Position numbers and translations under genes: made by a program | Notes under the pieces: generated by a model | The model's input: only the letters and a program-made list of their open reading frames with translations | Database searches by the model: none | Told to the model about the DNA's origin: nothing | Assembly (NCBI GenBank): GCA_039555135.1 | Contig: CP114179.1 | Location: 1,116,001-1,180,000 of the forward strand | DNA length: 64,000 bases | From: Phycisphaeraceae bacterium D3-23 | Lineage (GTDB): Bacteria > Planctomycetota > Phycisphaerae > Phycisphaerales > Phycisphaeraceae | Direction of reading: 5' to 3' | Shown: piece by piece, positions 51,171 through 60,377 of the stretch | Layout of the letters: the number at the start of each line of letters is the position of its first letter | Numbering within the stretch: position 1 is the first letter of the stretch

Positions 51171-52685
51171 TTAGAGCGCCGCCAACTCCAACTCATCCCC
51201 CACCACCGGCTGCCATTCACGCAGCAGCGCGTCGAGCTCGCGCACGCGGCTGCGCTGCGCGGGGTCTTCGGCCAGGTCGTTCATCTCCCACGGGTCTTCG
51301 CGCATGTCGAAGAGCTGGACCTCGCCGTTGTGCGGGTAGCGGATGAGCTTGTGGGTGTCGGTGCGGAGCATGCGCTGGCGGTCGCGGTAGCAGCCGATGA
51401 GCGTGTCGTAGCCCGGGCGTTCGCCGCGCAGGACGGGGCCAAGCGTTGGCGCGTCGATGTGGCCGGGCGTCTGAATCCCCGCGAGTTCGCAGGTGGTGGC
51501 GTACATCTGGTGGAGGTAGATGAGTTCGTCGCTGACCTCGCCGGGCGCGATGCCGGGACCTGCCCAGACCATGGGGACGCGGACGGAGTGGTCGTATTGG
51601 CTTTGTTTACCGAGTAATCCGTGCTGCCCGACGCCCAGGCCGTGGTCGGCGGTGAAGACGATGTGGGTGTTGTCGAGCCGGCCGAGTTCTTCGAGCGTGG
51701 CGAGCAGGTCGCCGATACGGGCGTCGATGTGCGTGACCATCGCGAAGTAGTCGGCCATGCGCGAGCGGATGACTTCGGGGTCGCGCGGGAACGGGAGCAT
51801 GACCTCGTCGCGCACGCGCATGTCGCCGGTGTCGAACGGGTGCTCGGGCATGAAGTTGGGCCAGAGCTCGATGTCTTCGTCGCGATAAAGCTCACGGTAC
51901 TCCGGAGGTGCGTGGTGGGGGTCGTGGGGCGCGGTGAAGGCGACGTAGGTGAACAGCGGGTCGTCGCCCTGCGCGTTGTCGCGGACAAAGGCGCGGGCGG
52001 CATCGATGAAGCAATCGGTGGACCACGCGTCGCCGTCGTACTGCTCGAAGCTCCCGGCCGCGCCGTCGTAGTGTCGGAGCTGGACGTGCTCGTGGCCAAG
52101 GAGGATGGGCCCGCCGTTCATGCGGCGCTCTTCGGAGTACGGGTGCATCCCGCCGAGGTAGACGGCGTCGCCATGCGAGAAGCTGCGTTTGAAGGAGTCC
52201 GCGCCGTTGTGCCACTTGCCCGTGCCAAAGGTCTTGTAGCCGCTATTGCGAAAGTGCTCGCCCCAGAGGGTGTGGTCGGTGTCGAGGTTGCCCGAGGCGC
52301 GCACGTCGTGGGGGTCGGTGATGCGGTAGAGGTGTCGGCCCGTCGCCATCATCGCCCGGCTGGCCATGCAGATCGCGCCGTGCCAGCCGCCCTGATTGTG
52401 GCAGTGCGACAGGGTCGTGCCGCGCGCGGCGAGCGCATCGAGGTGGGGCGTCTGGACCTGCGCGTTGCCCAGCATGCGGATCGTGTTGAACGTCTGGTCG
52501 TCGGCGAGCAGCACCAGCACGTCGGGCCTGCGCCGCGGGGCGTCCTGCGACACCGCCCGGGACGCCGAGCAGCCGGTGAGCGAAGCGGGCAGCGCCGCCC
52601 CCGCAGTCGAGAGCGCGGCGTATTGGAGAAAGCGGCGGCGGTTCAAGCGGACGATCGGCCCGGGCTTCGTGGCGTGGCGGTCCAT
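51171..52685 (-). CDS. Tat-exported sulfatase
   Basis: The 504-residue sulfatase starts at ATG 52685. It has a twin-arginine signal (LNRRRFLQYAALSTAGAALP) with a lipobox-like LTGCSAS. Key motifs are VLVLLADDQTFNTIRMLGNA, the modification site AICMASRAMMATG (CxASR in place of CxPSR, allowed by formylglycine-generating enzymes), YVAFTAPHDPHHAPPEY and IVFTADHGLGVGQHG. The gap to the next sulfatase downstream is 71 bases, so both are probably in one transcript. A shared polysaccharide target is likely but not shown. Confidence 0.92.
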   Translation of the reverse strand: MDRHATKPGPIVRLNRRRFLQYAALSTAGAALPASLTGCSASRAVSQDAPRRRPDVLVLLADDQTFNTIRMLGNAQVQTPHLDALAARGTTLSHCHNQGGWHGAICMASRAMMATGRHLYRITDPHDVRASGNLDTDHTLWGEHFRNSGYKTFGTGKWHNGADSFKRSFSHGDAVYLGGMHPYSEERRMNGGPILLGHEHVQLRHYDGAAGSFEQYDGDAWSTDCFIDAARAFVRDNAQGDDPLFTYVAFTAPHDPHHAPPEYRELYRDEDIELWPNFMPEHPFDTGDMRVRDEVMLPFPRDPEVIRSRMADYFAMVTHIDARIGDLLATLEELGRLDNTHIVFTADHGLGVGQHGLLGKQSQYDHSVRVPMVWAGPGIAPGEVSDELIYLHQMYATTCELAGIQTPGHIDAPTLGPVLRGERPGYDTLIGCYRDRQRMLRTDTHKLIRYPHNGEVQLFDMREDPWEMNDLAEDPAQRSRVRELDALLREWQPVVGDELELAAL

Positions 52686-52782
52686 CAGCGGGTCTCCTGC
52701 GTTTCCAAAAACGATCGCGGGGCCATCGCCCGTCGACACGTTCATCCTACCGCAGAAGGTAGCCTGCGGTCGCAAGATCGGC

Positions 52783-54026
52783 CTATCGCCCGGCCCACTG
52801 GCGCCAGCCCGCGAGCAGGCGCACGTCTTCGATCTCGTACGCCGCGCGCACGGCCTCGGCCATCGAGCCCTCGCCGCGCTGCACGCCGAGCACCGCCTGT
52901 GCGAACTTGTCCTCGGCCTCGCTCAGGAGCGACACCATCGACCAGCCCTCGGCGTAGTGTTCGGGCTCCATCGTGTCGGTCGAGAAGTTCCAGACCGATA
53001 TGACGGTCGTGATCTTACCCGCCCGGAAACGTTCGGCGACCATCTCCGGCCAGGACTGCGCCCCGTTGAGGTTGCGTTCCGTGTAGGAATAGACCATGAC
53101 GGACGGGCTGCCCATGGCCATGGTCTCGACGAGGTTGCCAAAGCCGGTGACCAATGCGTCGTGCGGGGCGTTTTCGAACATCCCGTCGGGTCGGCTCGCG
53201 CCGGTCATCATCAGGTGGCCCAGGTGATAGGTCACCGTGCGGTGGAGGCCTTCGCGGCTTTGTGCGCGGTCGCCGCGCACGGCCGAGAGGATCCCGGTGG
53301 TGTAGCCCGGCGAGTCGGCCATGCGGGTCTTGAAGTCGCCCTCGGGCGTCGCGGGGTAGGTGATGCCGTCCTGCTCGTACGACGTCTGAAACGCGTTGAG
53401 CCAGCGGGCCCACTCGCTTTCGCCATCGACGACAACGATATGCGCCCGAGCGCGGGTCGATCGCGTTGGCGACACTCGGTGGGAAGCGGTCGATGACCGC
53501 GCGTTCGGTCTGCATCAAGAGCTCACCCAATTCTCGGGCGCGCTGTGCGCTGCAGTAGAGCGTGACCCGGCCAAGCTCGATGCGCTCGTAGCCCAACTCC
53601 GCCCCGGCGATCGCGCGCTCGATCCGCCGCTTCTCGCCGTCGTGCGCCCCCGTCGTTCTCGCGGTAGCCGACCGGGAAATCTTCGTCGGCGTCCGCGCCT
53701 TCGGCGTCCTCATCGGGCATCTCGGCGTCGTCCGGGGCTTCGCCTGCGGCGATGCGGCGGAGTTGCTCGACCTGCGCTTCGCTGAAGCCCCACGAGTCGA
53801 GCCGGCGCAGCGTCTGTCGGCTGAGCTCGAAGTCGATCCCGCGCTCGGCGGCGGCCTCGACCACCTGGGCCGGGGTCTGGTCGCCACGGATCATGCGGTT
53901 GACGTCGCTCAGACGCAGCGGCGACTCGCCGTCTTGCGCCGATGCCGCAGACATCAAGCAGAGCAGAACAAGCACCATCGCCACACGCAGGACCACCGCC
54001 GCCGCGTTTCGTTGCTGGTTCAACAT
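52783..54026 (-). pseudogene. Secreted protein gene disrupted by two frameshifts
   Basis: Three successive frames on the minus strand make one continuous protein of about 414 residues. Frame A (from 54026) has a signal peptide (VVLRVAMVLVLLCLMSAASAQ), a helical region and FPVGYREND. At a GGGGG run (near 53655) the sense moves to frame B (HDGEKRRIERAIAGAELGYE to SVANAIDPRSG). Near 53450 it moves to frame C (HIVVVDGESEWARWLNAFQT, then VSVWNFSTDTMEPEHYAEGW). Both shifts need one surplus base. The protein family is not recognised. Either the gene is decaying or the sequence has indel errors, which the G5 run favours at the first site. Confidence 0.75.
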
Positions 54027-54129
54027 CCGCTACTCCTTGAGGGGCTAAGATCAGGCCACGGGCACAGCCAATGGGGCCAACATCGTACCGCCCGCCCCAC
54101 GCCGCGACAATCATTTTCAAGGAAACACC

Positions 54130-55176
54130 ATGCAGCCCCGATACCTCGGCCGAACCGGCATCCGCGTCAGCCCGCTCACGCTGGGCACCATGACCTTCGG
54201 CGACACGACCGACGCCCCCACCGCCGTCGCCATGATCCGCGCCGCCGTCGAGCACGGCGTCAACCTCATCGACACCGCCAACGTCTACAACCACGGCGAA
54301 TCCGAACGCATCGTCGGCCAGGCCCTCAATGACTTCGGCCCCGCCGTACGCGATCGGCTCGTCGTCGCGACCAAGTGCCACGGCAATATGTTCAAAGAGC
54401 ATCACGTCGACGACCCCCTGCTCGCCAAGCTCGACCCCAACCGCTGGGGCAACTCACGCCGGCAGGTCATCGAGCAGTGCAACGCCTCGCTCAAACGCCT
54501 CGACATCGACCACATCGACCTCTACCAGATCCACCGCCCGCACAACGAGTGCGCGACCGACGAAACACTCCGCGCGCTCGACGACCTCGTGCGCAGCGGC
54601 AAGGTCCGCTACATCGGCTGCTCGACCTTCGCGGCCTGGCAGGTCGTCGAGTCGCTCTGGCTCAGCGAGCGCCACGGGCTCAACCGCTACGTCACCGAGC
54701 AGCCGCCCTACCACCTCTTCGACCGCCGTATCGAGCGCGAGCTCGTGCCGATGGCCCAGACCTACGGGCTCGGGCTCATCCCGTGGTCGCCGCTGGCCGG
54801 GGGGCTGCTTTCGGGCAAGTACCGCCGGGGCAAAGATGTGCCTGGGGATGCGCGCTACGCGGAGGGCAACGCAGGCCGGGGCAATAAGTTTATGGACAAC
54901 AGCGCCGCGCTCGACGCGGTCGAGGGCCTGGCAGCGCTCGCCGACGACAAGGGCTGCACGCTCGACGCCCTCGCGCTCGCCTGGGTCGCGCAGCAGCCGG
55001 CGATCAGCAGCGCGATCATGGGCCCACGCACCCCCGAGCAACTCGCCAGCAACCTCAAGGCCTATGACATCGAAATCACCGACGCCGACCGCGAGCGGAT
55101 CGACGAACTCTGCCCACCGGGCCGGATGCGCGTGCCCTACTACGAGGCGAGCTTCGGCCCGCACCGCTGGCGGTAA
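54130..55176 (+). CDS. Aldo/keto reductase
   Basis: The 348-residue NADPH-dependent oxidoreductase starts at ATG 54130 after AAGGAA. It has the AKR pattern: RYLGRTGIRVSPLTLGTMTFG, catalytic Asp/Tyr in LIDTANVYNHGESE, Lys in VVATKCHG, and His in DLYQIHRPH. The C-terminal cofactor part is PLAGGLLSGKYRRG and AIMGPRTPEQLASNLKAY. Similar proteins reduce sugar or aromatic aldehydes; the substrate is unknown. It stands alone; repeats follow its stop. Confidence 0.92.
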   Translation: MQPRYLGRTGIRVSPLTLGTMTFGDTTDAPTAVAMIRAAVEHGVNLIDTANVYNHGESERIVGQALNDFGPAVRDRLVVATKCHGNMFKEHHVDDPLLAKLDPNRWGNSRRQVIEQCNASLKRLDIDHIDLYQIHRPHNECATDETLRALDDLVRSGKVRYIGCSTFAAWQVVESLWLSERHGLNRYVTEQPPYHLFDRRIERELVPMAQTYGLGLIPWSPLAGGLLSGKYRRGKDVPGDARYAEGNAGRGNKFMDNSAALDAVEGLAALADDKGCTLDALALAWVAQQPAISSAIMGPRTPEQLASNLKAYDIEITDADRERIDELCPPGRMRVPYYEASFGPHRWR

Positions 55177-55185
55177 GACGCACCA

Positions 55186-55423
55186 CGGTAGGACAAGCAT
55201 TCCTGCCTGTCATTGGGCGAAACCGAAACGCAGGGTGGGTGGAGCGCGTCCGCGAGCGCCCCACACGCCATCTACAGCGACAAGAACAACCATAACGAAC
55301 AGCTGGCGGCCTACGGGCGCCGGACCCCGCGGGCCATCTCGCCGTCACACGTCCGGCCTCCACAAGCCGCCTGCTGTTCGGTCATGAGCAAGCCATGGCG
55401 AGTCGACTACCTGTCAACGCAAA
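55186..55423. repeat. Repeat-bearing intergenic region after the aldo/keto reductase
   Basis: GTAGGACAAGCATTCCTGCC starts at 55187 and is a partial copy of the GGACAGGCATTCCTGCCTGTC element found in full at 62018-62170. Next comes GGTGGGTGGAGCGCGTCCGC and a complementary GCGCCCCAC. No gene is seen in the rest of the gap. Confidence 0.55.
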
Positions 55424-55450
55424 GTGCCGCACAGCATGGCTGTGCGGCAC
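55424..55450 (-). terminator. Hairpin terminator of the PEP-CTERM gene
   Basis: GTGCCGCACAGC, loop ATG, GCTGTGCGGCAC is a perfect 12-bp stem. On the minus strand it is followed by TTTGCGTT. It lies 42 bases past the stop at 55492. Confidence 0.75.
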
Positions 55451-55491
55451 GGTTGATTGCGGTTAGCAACTTGATCTGTTGTCGGCTCAAC

Positions 55492-56343
55492 TCATTCTGC
55501 GCGGCGACGGCGGGCGATGAGCAGGCCGCCCAGCCCCAGCAGTGCCAGCGAGCCGGGCTCGGGGACGGGGTTGGAAAGCAGAGCGTAGTCGGAGGTGCCT
55601 GCGGTACCGGTGGTTGTGAAGTGGTCTGAAAAGCTGCCGGCGTTGCCGCCGTCAACGGTCAGGATGCCCTCGTCCCACAGCGTTTCCCATGTGACGGCGT
55701 TGGAGCCGCCTGCCGTGTTTCGTCGGCCGACGCGGGCATTGATGGAGCTGACCTCGGTGCCGGAAATGAAGTTGAGGTTGAAGTCATTGCCCGCCGCGTC
55801 GGTATCCCAGAACCACAAGCCGACCGCGCCGGGCGTGGTGGCCGAGATCGAGCTGCCGCCACCGATCGTAAGCGAGATGACTTGGTTCGTCAGTGCAGCG
55901 GTATGGCCAAACCAGAGCTCGCCGCCGAGGTTGATCGACGACCCGTTGTCGAGCGAGACCGTCGCGTCATCGCCGTCATTGAAGGCGAGCACCAGGTTGC
56001 CACCGCCCGACCGGGTGAGGGTGCCATCATCCAGCACAAGCGCACCACCGTTGATCTGGGTCCAGTTAGTTGGGCCTTGCTGCCAGGTGCTGCCGCCGTC
56101 GATGGTCAGTGTGCTGCCGGCATTGACGACCAGGTCCGGGCCGGGGGTGTAAGTGACCGTATCGCCATTGCTGATAAACCCGTTGTCCGTACCGTCGAGG
56201 ACAGGGGCCGCACCGGCACTCCAGTTCGCCCCGTTCTCCCAGGCACCGTCGGCGGCCGAGCCGTTCCATGTCACATTCGCCGCACCCGCACTACCTGCGA
56301 GCAACAGCGCCGAGAGTCCAAACGCAGTGGTGTTCCGAATCAT
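55492..56343 (-). CDS. Secreted PEP-CTERM protein with beta-helix-like repeats
   Basis: The 283-residue protein starts at ATG 56343 after GGAG. It has a signal peptide (TAFGLSALLLAGSAGAANVT). The middle is rich in Gly, Asn, Thr and Asp with strand-turn repeats (LTIDGGSTWQQGPTNW, LVLDDGTLTRSGGGNLVLA, ISLTIGGGSSISATT), as in autotransporter-like or beta-helix repeats. The end is VPEPGSLALLGLGGLLIARRRR, a PEP-CTERM signal. It should be sorted by an exosortase. No dockerin repeats are present, unlike the other two PEP-CTERM proteins in the window. Confidence 0.88.
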   Translation of the reverse strand: MIRNTTAFGLSALLLAGSAGAANVTWNGSAADGAWENGANWSAGAAPVLDGTDNGFISNGDTVTYTPGPDLVVNAGSTLTIDGGSTWQQGPTNWTQINGGALVLDDGTLTRSGGGNLVLAFNDGDDATVSLDNGSSINLGGELWFGHTAALTNQVISLTIGGGSSISATTPGAVGLWFWDTDAAGNDFNLNFISGTEVSSINARVGRRNTAGGSNAVTWETLWDEGILTVDGGNAGSFSDHFTTTGTAGTSDYALLSNPVPEPGSLALLGLGGLLIARRRRAE

Positions 56344-56575
56344 CTCAATTCTCTCCGTAAAATTCATAAAAAGGGGCGAAGGGTATACACAAAAGATCGC
56401 CAACCAAGAAGGATAACGCAACCGTCGCTCAGTGCAAGTGTTTTGCTATGGATTCAGAAAAGCGCATCCGCTCGATCGGCATGGCCCGACCTGACGCCCA
56501 GCGACCCAGTGTGACACAACGATGCAAAAACACTCCCTATGCTATTCGACCACTTACCCCGCCCCCGCAAATTGC

Positions 56576-57055
56576 CTAAAACCCCGCGTTGGCGAACGAG
56601 TAATCATCGCCCTCGGCGTCCTGGTGACAGTCGATACACATCGCCACGCTCCCCGCATGCGTCAGTTCCCCCGAAGGCGAGTACCGCGCCCAGAACCAGT
56701 CGCCGTGCTCGGGGTCGTAACCGGCGATCCGCTGCATCACCGTCACGGCCTGCAACTCGCGGTCGCGGTTGTAACCCTCCTTTACGATGATCGACCCGGC
56801 GGGCAGGTCGCGCATGTTGCCGATGGCGATGTCATTCACGAAGTAGCGCACGACCCGGCCGTGCACGCTCGTCCCCTGCTCCCAATCGTCGTAGCCGGGC
56901 ACGGTCTCCCACTGGTTGTAGTCCGCCATCTGATCCATTAGCGCGCCAGCTTGCGCGGTGTCTTCGTCGGACGGCCCGAACATCGAGCAGCCGACGATCA
57001 GCGACAGAGAAAACACGACGATGATCGACAATACGATCCGGGCGATTCTGGGCAT
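56576..57055 (-). CDS. Cytochrome P460-family lipoprotein
   Basis: The 159-residue protein starts at ATG 57055 and has a lipoprotein signal (LSIIVVFSLSLIVGC). The domain after it has DYNQWETVPGYDDWEQGTSV, VRYFVNDIAIGNMRDLPAGS, VMQRIAGYDPEHGDWFWARY and the single haem motif MCIDCHQDAEGDDY (CxxCH). These match the cytochrome P460 fold. Members oxidise hydroxylamine or bind NO; others are only redox carriers. Which applies here is unknown. It should sit on the outer side of the inner membrane. No partner gene is adjacent. Confidence 0.88.
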   Translation of the reverse strand: MPRIARIVLSIIVVFSLSLIVGCSMFGPSDEDTAQAGALMDQMADYNQWETVPGYDDWEQGTSVHGRVVRYFVNDIAIGNMRDLPAGSIIVKEGYNRDRELQAVTVMQRIAGYDPEHGDWFWARYSPSGELTHAGSVAMCIDCHQDAEGDDYSFANAGF

Positions 57056-57137
57056 GGCGGGCTCCTGGAACGAAGTGAAGGGGACACAATCCATACTAGC
57101 GCGAAACCACCGTACGCCACCACGTATTCCAATGCAA

Positions 57138-57168
57138 TGAAAAGCCGCGGCCCATGGGGGCCGCGGCT
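57138..57168 (-). terminator. Rho-independent terminator of pnp
   Basis: AGCCGCGGCCC (57143-57153) and GGGCCGCGGCT (57158-57168) form an 11-bp stem; on the minus strand TTTTCATT follows. It lies about 70 bases after the pnp stop, with a GGCAGACAGGAATG repeat in between. Confidence 0.85.
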
Positions 57169-57185
57169 GTTGGGTTCTTTGATTT

Positions 57186-57225
57186 CGGCTTCGCCGAAGG
57201 CAGACAGGAATGTCTGTCCCACGGC
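57186..57225. repeat. GGCAGACAGGAATGTCTGTCCCAC repeat downstream of pnp
   Basis: TTCGGCTTCGCCGAAGGCAG, then ACAGGAATGTCTGTCCCAC. The same TTCGGCTTCGCCGAA plus GGCAGACAGGAATGTC order is found inside the larger element at 62018-62170, so these are members of one family. Confidence 0.7.
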
Positions 57226-57240
57226 CGAAAGATGACTGCT

Positions 57241-59619
57241 TTACCCTTCGCTGCCGGCGGGCTGGGCGTCGGGCTCGTTGCCGCCGTCGCCCATCCCCTC
57301 AAAGCCGCCCGACGAGCCGCCGTCTTGGGGCTTGTCGCCGCCACCGCCATCACGTTTGCCGCCGTCACGCCCGCCGCGACCACCCCGGCCACCGCCGCCG
57401 CCACGTCCACGGCCGCCGCCATCGCGGCCGCCACGGTCACCGCCGCCACCCCCGCCGCTGCGTTCGCGGTTGGCGTGCGGGTCTTCGATGCCTTCTTCCT
57501 TGTACGCTTCCTTACGGCTGAGCTTCACGCGGCCCGCATCATCGACAAGGATCACCTTCACGCGGACCTCTTCGCCCACGCTCAGGATATCCGTCACGCG
57601 GTCGACAAAGCCCGTCGTCAGCTCGGAGATGTGGCACAGGCCGTCCTGGCCGGGCATCACTTCGATAAACGCGCCAAAGTCCTTGATGCTCGACACCTTG
57701 CCGGTGTAGATCGCGCCTTCCTTGACTTCGGCGCAGAGCTTCTCGACTTCTTCGAGGGCCTTCTCGGCCTTGCCCGCACCGACCGCCGAGAGGAAGACCG
57801 TGCCGTCTTCTTCGATCTCGATCTTCGCGCCGGTGCTGGCTTCGAGCGAGCGGATCATCTTGCCGCCGGGGCCGATCAGCTTGCCGATCTTGTCGGGGTG
57901 GATGTGCGTCGTCAGCATGCGCGGGGCGTACTGCGACAGCTCCTTGCGGGGCTCGGGGATCTCGGCCTCGATGAATTCAATGATCTGGATGCGGTTGGTC
58001 CGCGCCAGGTCGAACGCCTTCTTGACCTGGTCGAGCGTGAGCCCGCGGATCTTCATGTCGATCTGCACGGCCGTGACGCCCTCGCGGGTGCCGCAGACCT
58101 TGAAGTCCATATCACCGAAGTGGTCTTCCTCGCCCTGGATGTCGGTGAGGTAGACGTCTTCCTGGCCCGGCTCGTCGGCACGGATCATGCCGATCGAGAT
58201 GCCGGCGACCGGAGCGCTGATGGGCACGCCCGCGTCCATGAGCGCGAGGCAGCCGCCACAGGCCGAGGCCATGGAGGACGAGCCGTTGGACTCAAGGATG
58301 TCGGAAACAAGCCGGACGGTGTAGGGGAACTTCTCGACGGGCGGGAGCACGGGCAGCAGTGCTTTTTCAGCCAGCTTGCCGTGGCCGATCTCGCGTCGGC
58401 CCGGGCCGGTGATGCGCTTGGCTTCGCCGACGGAGAACGGCGGGAAGTTGTAGTGCAGGTAGAACTTCTCGGAATATTCCTGGCCCAGCCCATCGACGAT
58501 CTGCTCGTCCTTGCCGGTGCCCAGGACGGTGGTGACCAGCGCCTGGGTCTCGCCGCGTTGGAACAGGCCGCTGCCGTGTACGCGGGGGAGGAGCCCGGTC
58601 TCGCAGACGATGCGGCGCAGCTCGTCGGCCGCGCGGCCGTCGGTCCGCTTGCCGTCGCGAATAATCGCGCGGGTGATTTCTTCTTCAAGGTCGTGCGCCG
58701 CGATCTTTGCGAACTTCAGCCGCTCACGCGACGCATCGATCTGGAACGGCGTGGCGTCTTCGCCGGGCTTGGGGAACTCGGCCTTGAAGAAGTCCTTCTT
58801 GCACTCGCGGACGGCGACCTGCCGGTCGAGCTTCGAGCCGTCCGACACCTTCGCCGCGCGCAGCGGGCCGGCGAGCTTGTCGTTGACCAGCTTCGCGATC
58901 TCTTCGGGGACGACGACATCGCCGCCGACCTTTTCCTGGCCGCACTTGGCCTGCAGGTCCTTAATCATCGACGTGATCTGCTTGACGTACTCGTAGCCAA
59001 ACGCCACGGCCGCGTTGACCTCGTCCTCGGGCATCTCGTAGGCGCCGACCTCGATCATGTTGATGCCGTCTTCGTGGCCACACAGCAGCATGTCCAGGTC
59101 GGAGTAGGCGTCCTGCGCGGCGGTGGGCATGGCGACGAGCTCGCCGTCGACCCGGCCGATGCGGACATTACCCACGGGGCCCTGGAACGGGATGTTGCTG
59201 ATCGACAGCGCGGCCGAGGCGGCGATGCCCGCGAGGACATCGGGCTCGTTCTGGCCGTCGTAGGCGAGGACCCAGCACTGGATCTGGACCTCGTCGATGT
59301 AGCCCTTGGGGAACAGCGGCCGGATGGGCCGGTCGATGTTCCGCATGGTCAGGATTTCTTTCTGGTTCGGGGGCCCCTCGCGCTTGCGGAACCCGCCGGG
59401 GAACTTGCCCGCGGCGCTGATCTTCTCACGGTAGTCGACGGTAAGGGGGAAGAAGTCCAGCCCGGGGCGCGGGTCGGAGTGGACGGCGGTGCCGAGGATG
59501 ACGGTCTCGCCATACTGCACAAGCACCGAGCCGCCGGCCTGCTTGGCGAGCTTGCCGGTCTCGATGGATAAGGTACGGCCCGCGAGCTCGAGCTCGACGC
59601 GATGGATCACTTCAGACAT
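57241..59619 (-). CDS. pnp: Polyribonucleotide nucleotidyltransferase with RGG-type tail
   Basis: PNPase degrades RNA 3' to 5' by phosphorolysis. The 792-residue protein starts at ATG 59619 after AAGGAAA. It has two RNase PH domains (GRTLSIETGKLAKQAGGSVL, TMRNIDRPIRPLFPKGY, then GLFQRGETQALVTTVLGTG and SNGSSSMASACGGCLALMD), the KH domain (DKIGKLIGPGGKMIRSL) and the S1 domain (YTGKVSSIKDFGAFIEVMPG). The last 80 residues are an unusual Gly/Arg/Asp-rich tail (GGRDGGGRGRGGGGGRGGRG). Such RGG tails bind RNA in other proteins. It follows rpsO, the classical order, after a 349-base gap with a terminator. Confidence 0.96.
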   Translation of the reverse strand: MSEVIHRVELELAGRTLSIETGKLAKQAGGSVLVQYGETVILGTAVHSDPRPGLDFFPLTVDYREKISAAGKFPGGFRKREGPPNQKEILTMRNIDRPIRPLFPKGYIDEVQIQCWVLAYDGQNEPDVLAGIAASAALSISNIPFQGPVGNVRIGRVDGELVAMPTAAQDAYSDLDMLLCGHEDGINMIEVGAYEMPEDEVNAAVAFGYEYVKQITSMIKDLQAKCGQEKVGGDVVVPEEIAKLVNDKLAGPLRAAKVSDGSKLDRQVAVRECKKDFFKAEFPKPGEDATPFQIDASRERLKFAKIAAHDLEEEITRAIIRDGKRTDGRAADELRRIVCETGLLPRVHGSGLFQRGETQALVTTVLGTGKDEQIVDGLGQEYSEKFYLHYNFPPFSVGEAKRITGPGRREIGHGKLAEKALLPVLPPVEKFPYTVRLVSDILESNGSSSMASACGGCLALMDAGVPISAPVAGISIGMIRADEPGQEDVYLTDIQGEEDHFGDMDFKVCGTREGVTAVQIDMKIRGLTLDQVKKAFDLARTNRIQIIEFIEAEIPEPRKELSQYAPRMLTTHIHPDKIGKLIGPGGKMIRSLEASTGAKIEIEEDGTVFLSAVGAGKAEKALEEVEKLCAEVKEGAIYTGKVSSIKDFGAFIEVMPGQDGLCHISELTTGFVDRVTDILSVGEEVRVKVILVDDAGRVKLSRKEAYKEEGIEDPHANRERSGGGGGGDRGGRDGGGRGRGGGGGRGGRGGRDGGKRDGGGGDKPQDGGSSGGFEGMGDGGNEPDAQPAGSEG

Positions 59620-59923
59620 TTCGTTTTCCTTGTTCGATGGCGCAAAGGAGGGAGGGTGCGCCGGCGTTTCGCCATCGTGGTCCGTCTCGAAGGATCGAGA
59701 CAGACCGCGCGCCGGCGTGGTCGCCGCCTGGTGGAAAGCCAAGCAAGGATGACAGGTGGCCGGGGGCACGGGACGCGATGCGCTAAATCGCAGCATCACA
59801 CACGGTGCACGGGGCTAACTGCCGTCGCTGCCTGCCCGCTACTTCACGGGCCCACGAGGCGGTTGGCCGTGGCGTGCAAAACAGCTGCGCCTCGGCCGGT
59901 CTTGATGCGACGCCATCGCCACA
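59620..59923 (-). promoter_or_regulatory. Structured leader of pnp
   Basis: No gene is present in these 300 bases between the rpsO terminator and pnp. A hairpin GGTCTGTCTCGA...TCGAGACGGACC (59679-59706) is flanked by two self-complementary CGCCGGCG sites that can extend the stem. In E. coli a leader hairpin lets PNPase and RNase III control pnp translation; a similar role here is inference. Confidence 0.5.
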
Positions 59924-59958
59924 TCAAAAACAAACGCCCGCGCTGTCGCGCGGGCGTT
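59924..59958 (-). terminator. Rho-independent terminator of rpsO
   Basis: On the minus strand AACGCCCGCG and CGCGGGCGTT pair across a CGACAG-type loop and are followed by TGTTTTTG. The stem begins ten bases past the rpsO stop. Confidence 0.88.
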
Positions 59959-59968
59959 GCAAAATCGA

Positions 59969-60238
59969 TTACTTACGCAGACCCAGCTTCGCGATCAGGT
60001 CGAGGTAGGACTGGCGGTTGCTCTTCTTGAGGTAGCGGAGCAGGCGGGTCCGCCGCGACACCATCGCCAACAGCCCGCGCTGCGACGAGTAGTCGTGCTT
60101 GTGCTGCTTGAGGTGGGCGGTCATCTCCTTGATCCGGTGCGTCAAAATCGCGACCTGGACCTCGGGGCTGCCGGTATCTTTGTCGTCCCGGCCGAACTCG
60201 GCCATGACTTCCTGTTTCTTCTCTGCGGTAATGCTCAT
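59969..60238 (-). CDS. rpsO: 30S ribosomal protein S15
   Basis: The 89-residue protein is full length. Characteristic segments are [40 protein letters not shown], and [20 protein letters not shown], ending GLRK. S15 binds 16S rRNA and often represses its own translation. It starts at ATG 60238 and is followed directly by a terminator and then pnp. Confidence 0.97.
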   Translation of the reverse strand: MSITAEKKQEVMAEFGRDDKDTGSPEVQVAILTHRIKEMTAHLKQHKHDYSSQRGLLAMVSRRTRLLRYLKKSNRQSYLDLIAKLGLRK

Positions 60239-60377
60239 ATCCGTAAACCTTTATTATCCCGACACTTCCGAGCCCACGGGAACACCCCGCAAGCCAAGAA
60301 GGCGATGATCCCCAAGACACCATGCCGCAGGGAGCCCCGCATTGTAGCGGGGTGGGGATTTTGGAGCAATCGCCCTA

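Noticed and set aside
57154-59571. 805-residue frame opposite pnp
   Set aside because: Antisense of PNPase; repeated LDD/AVG/HVD text mirrors the codon bias of the true gene.
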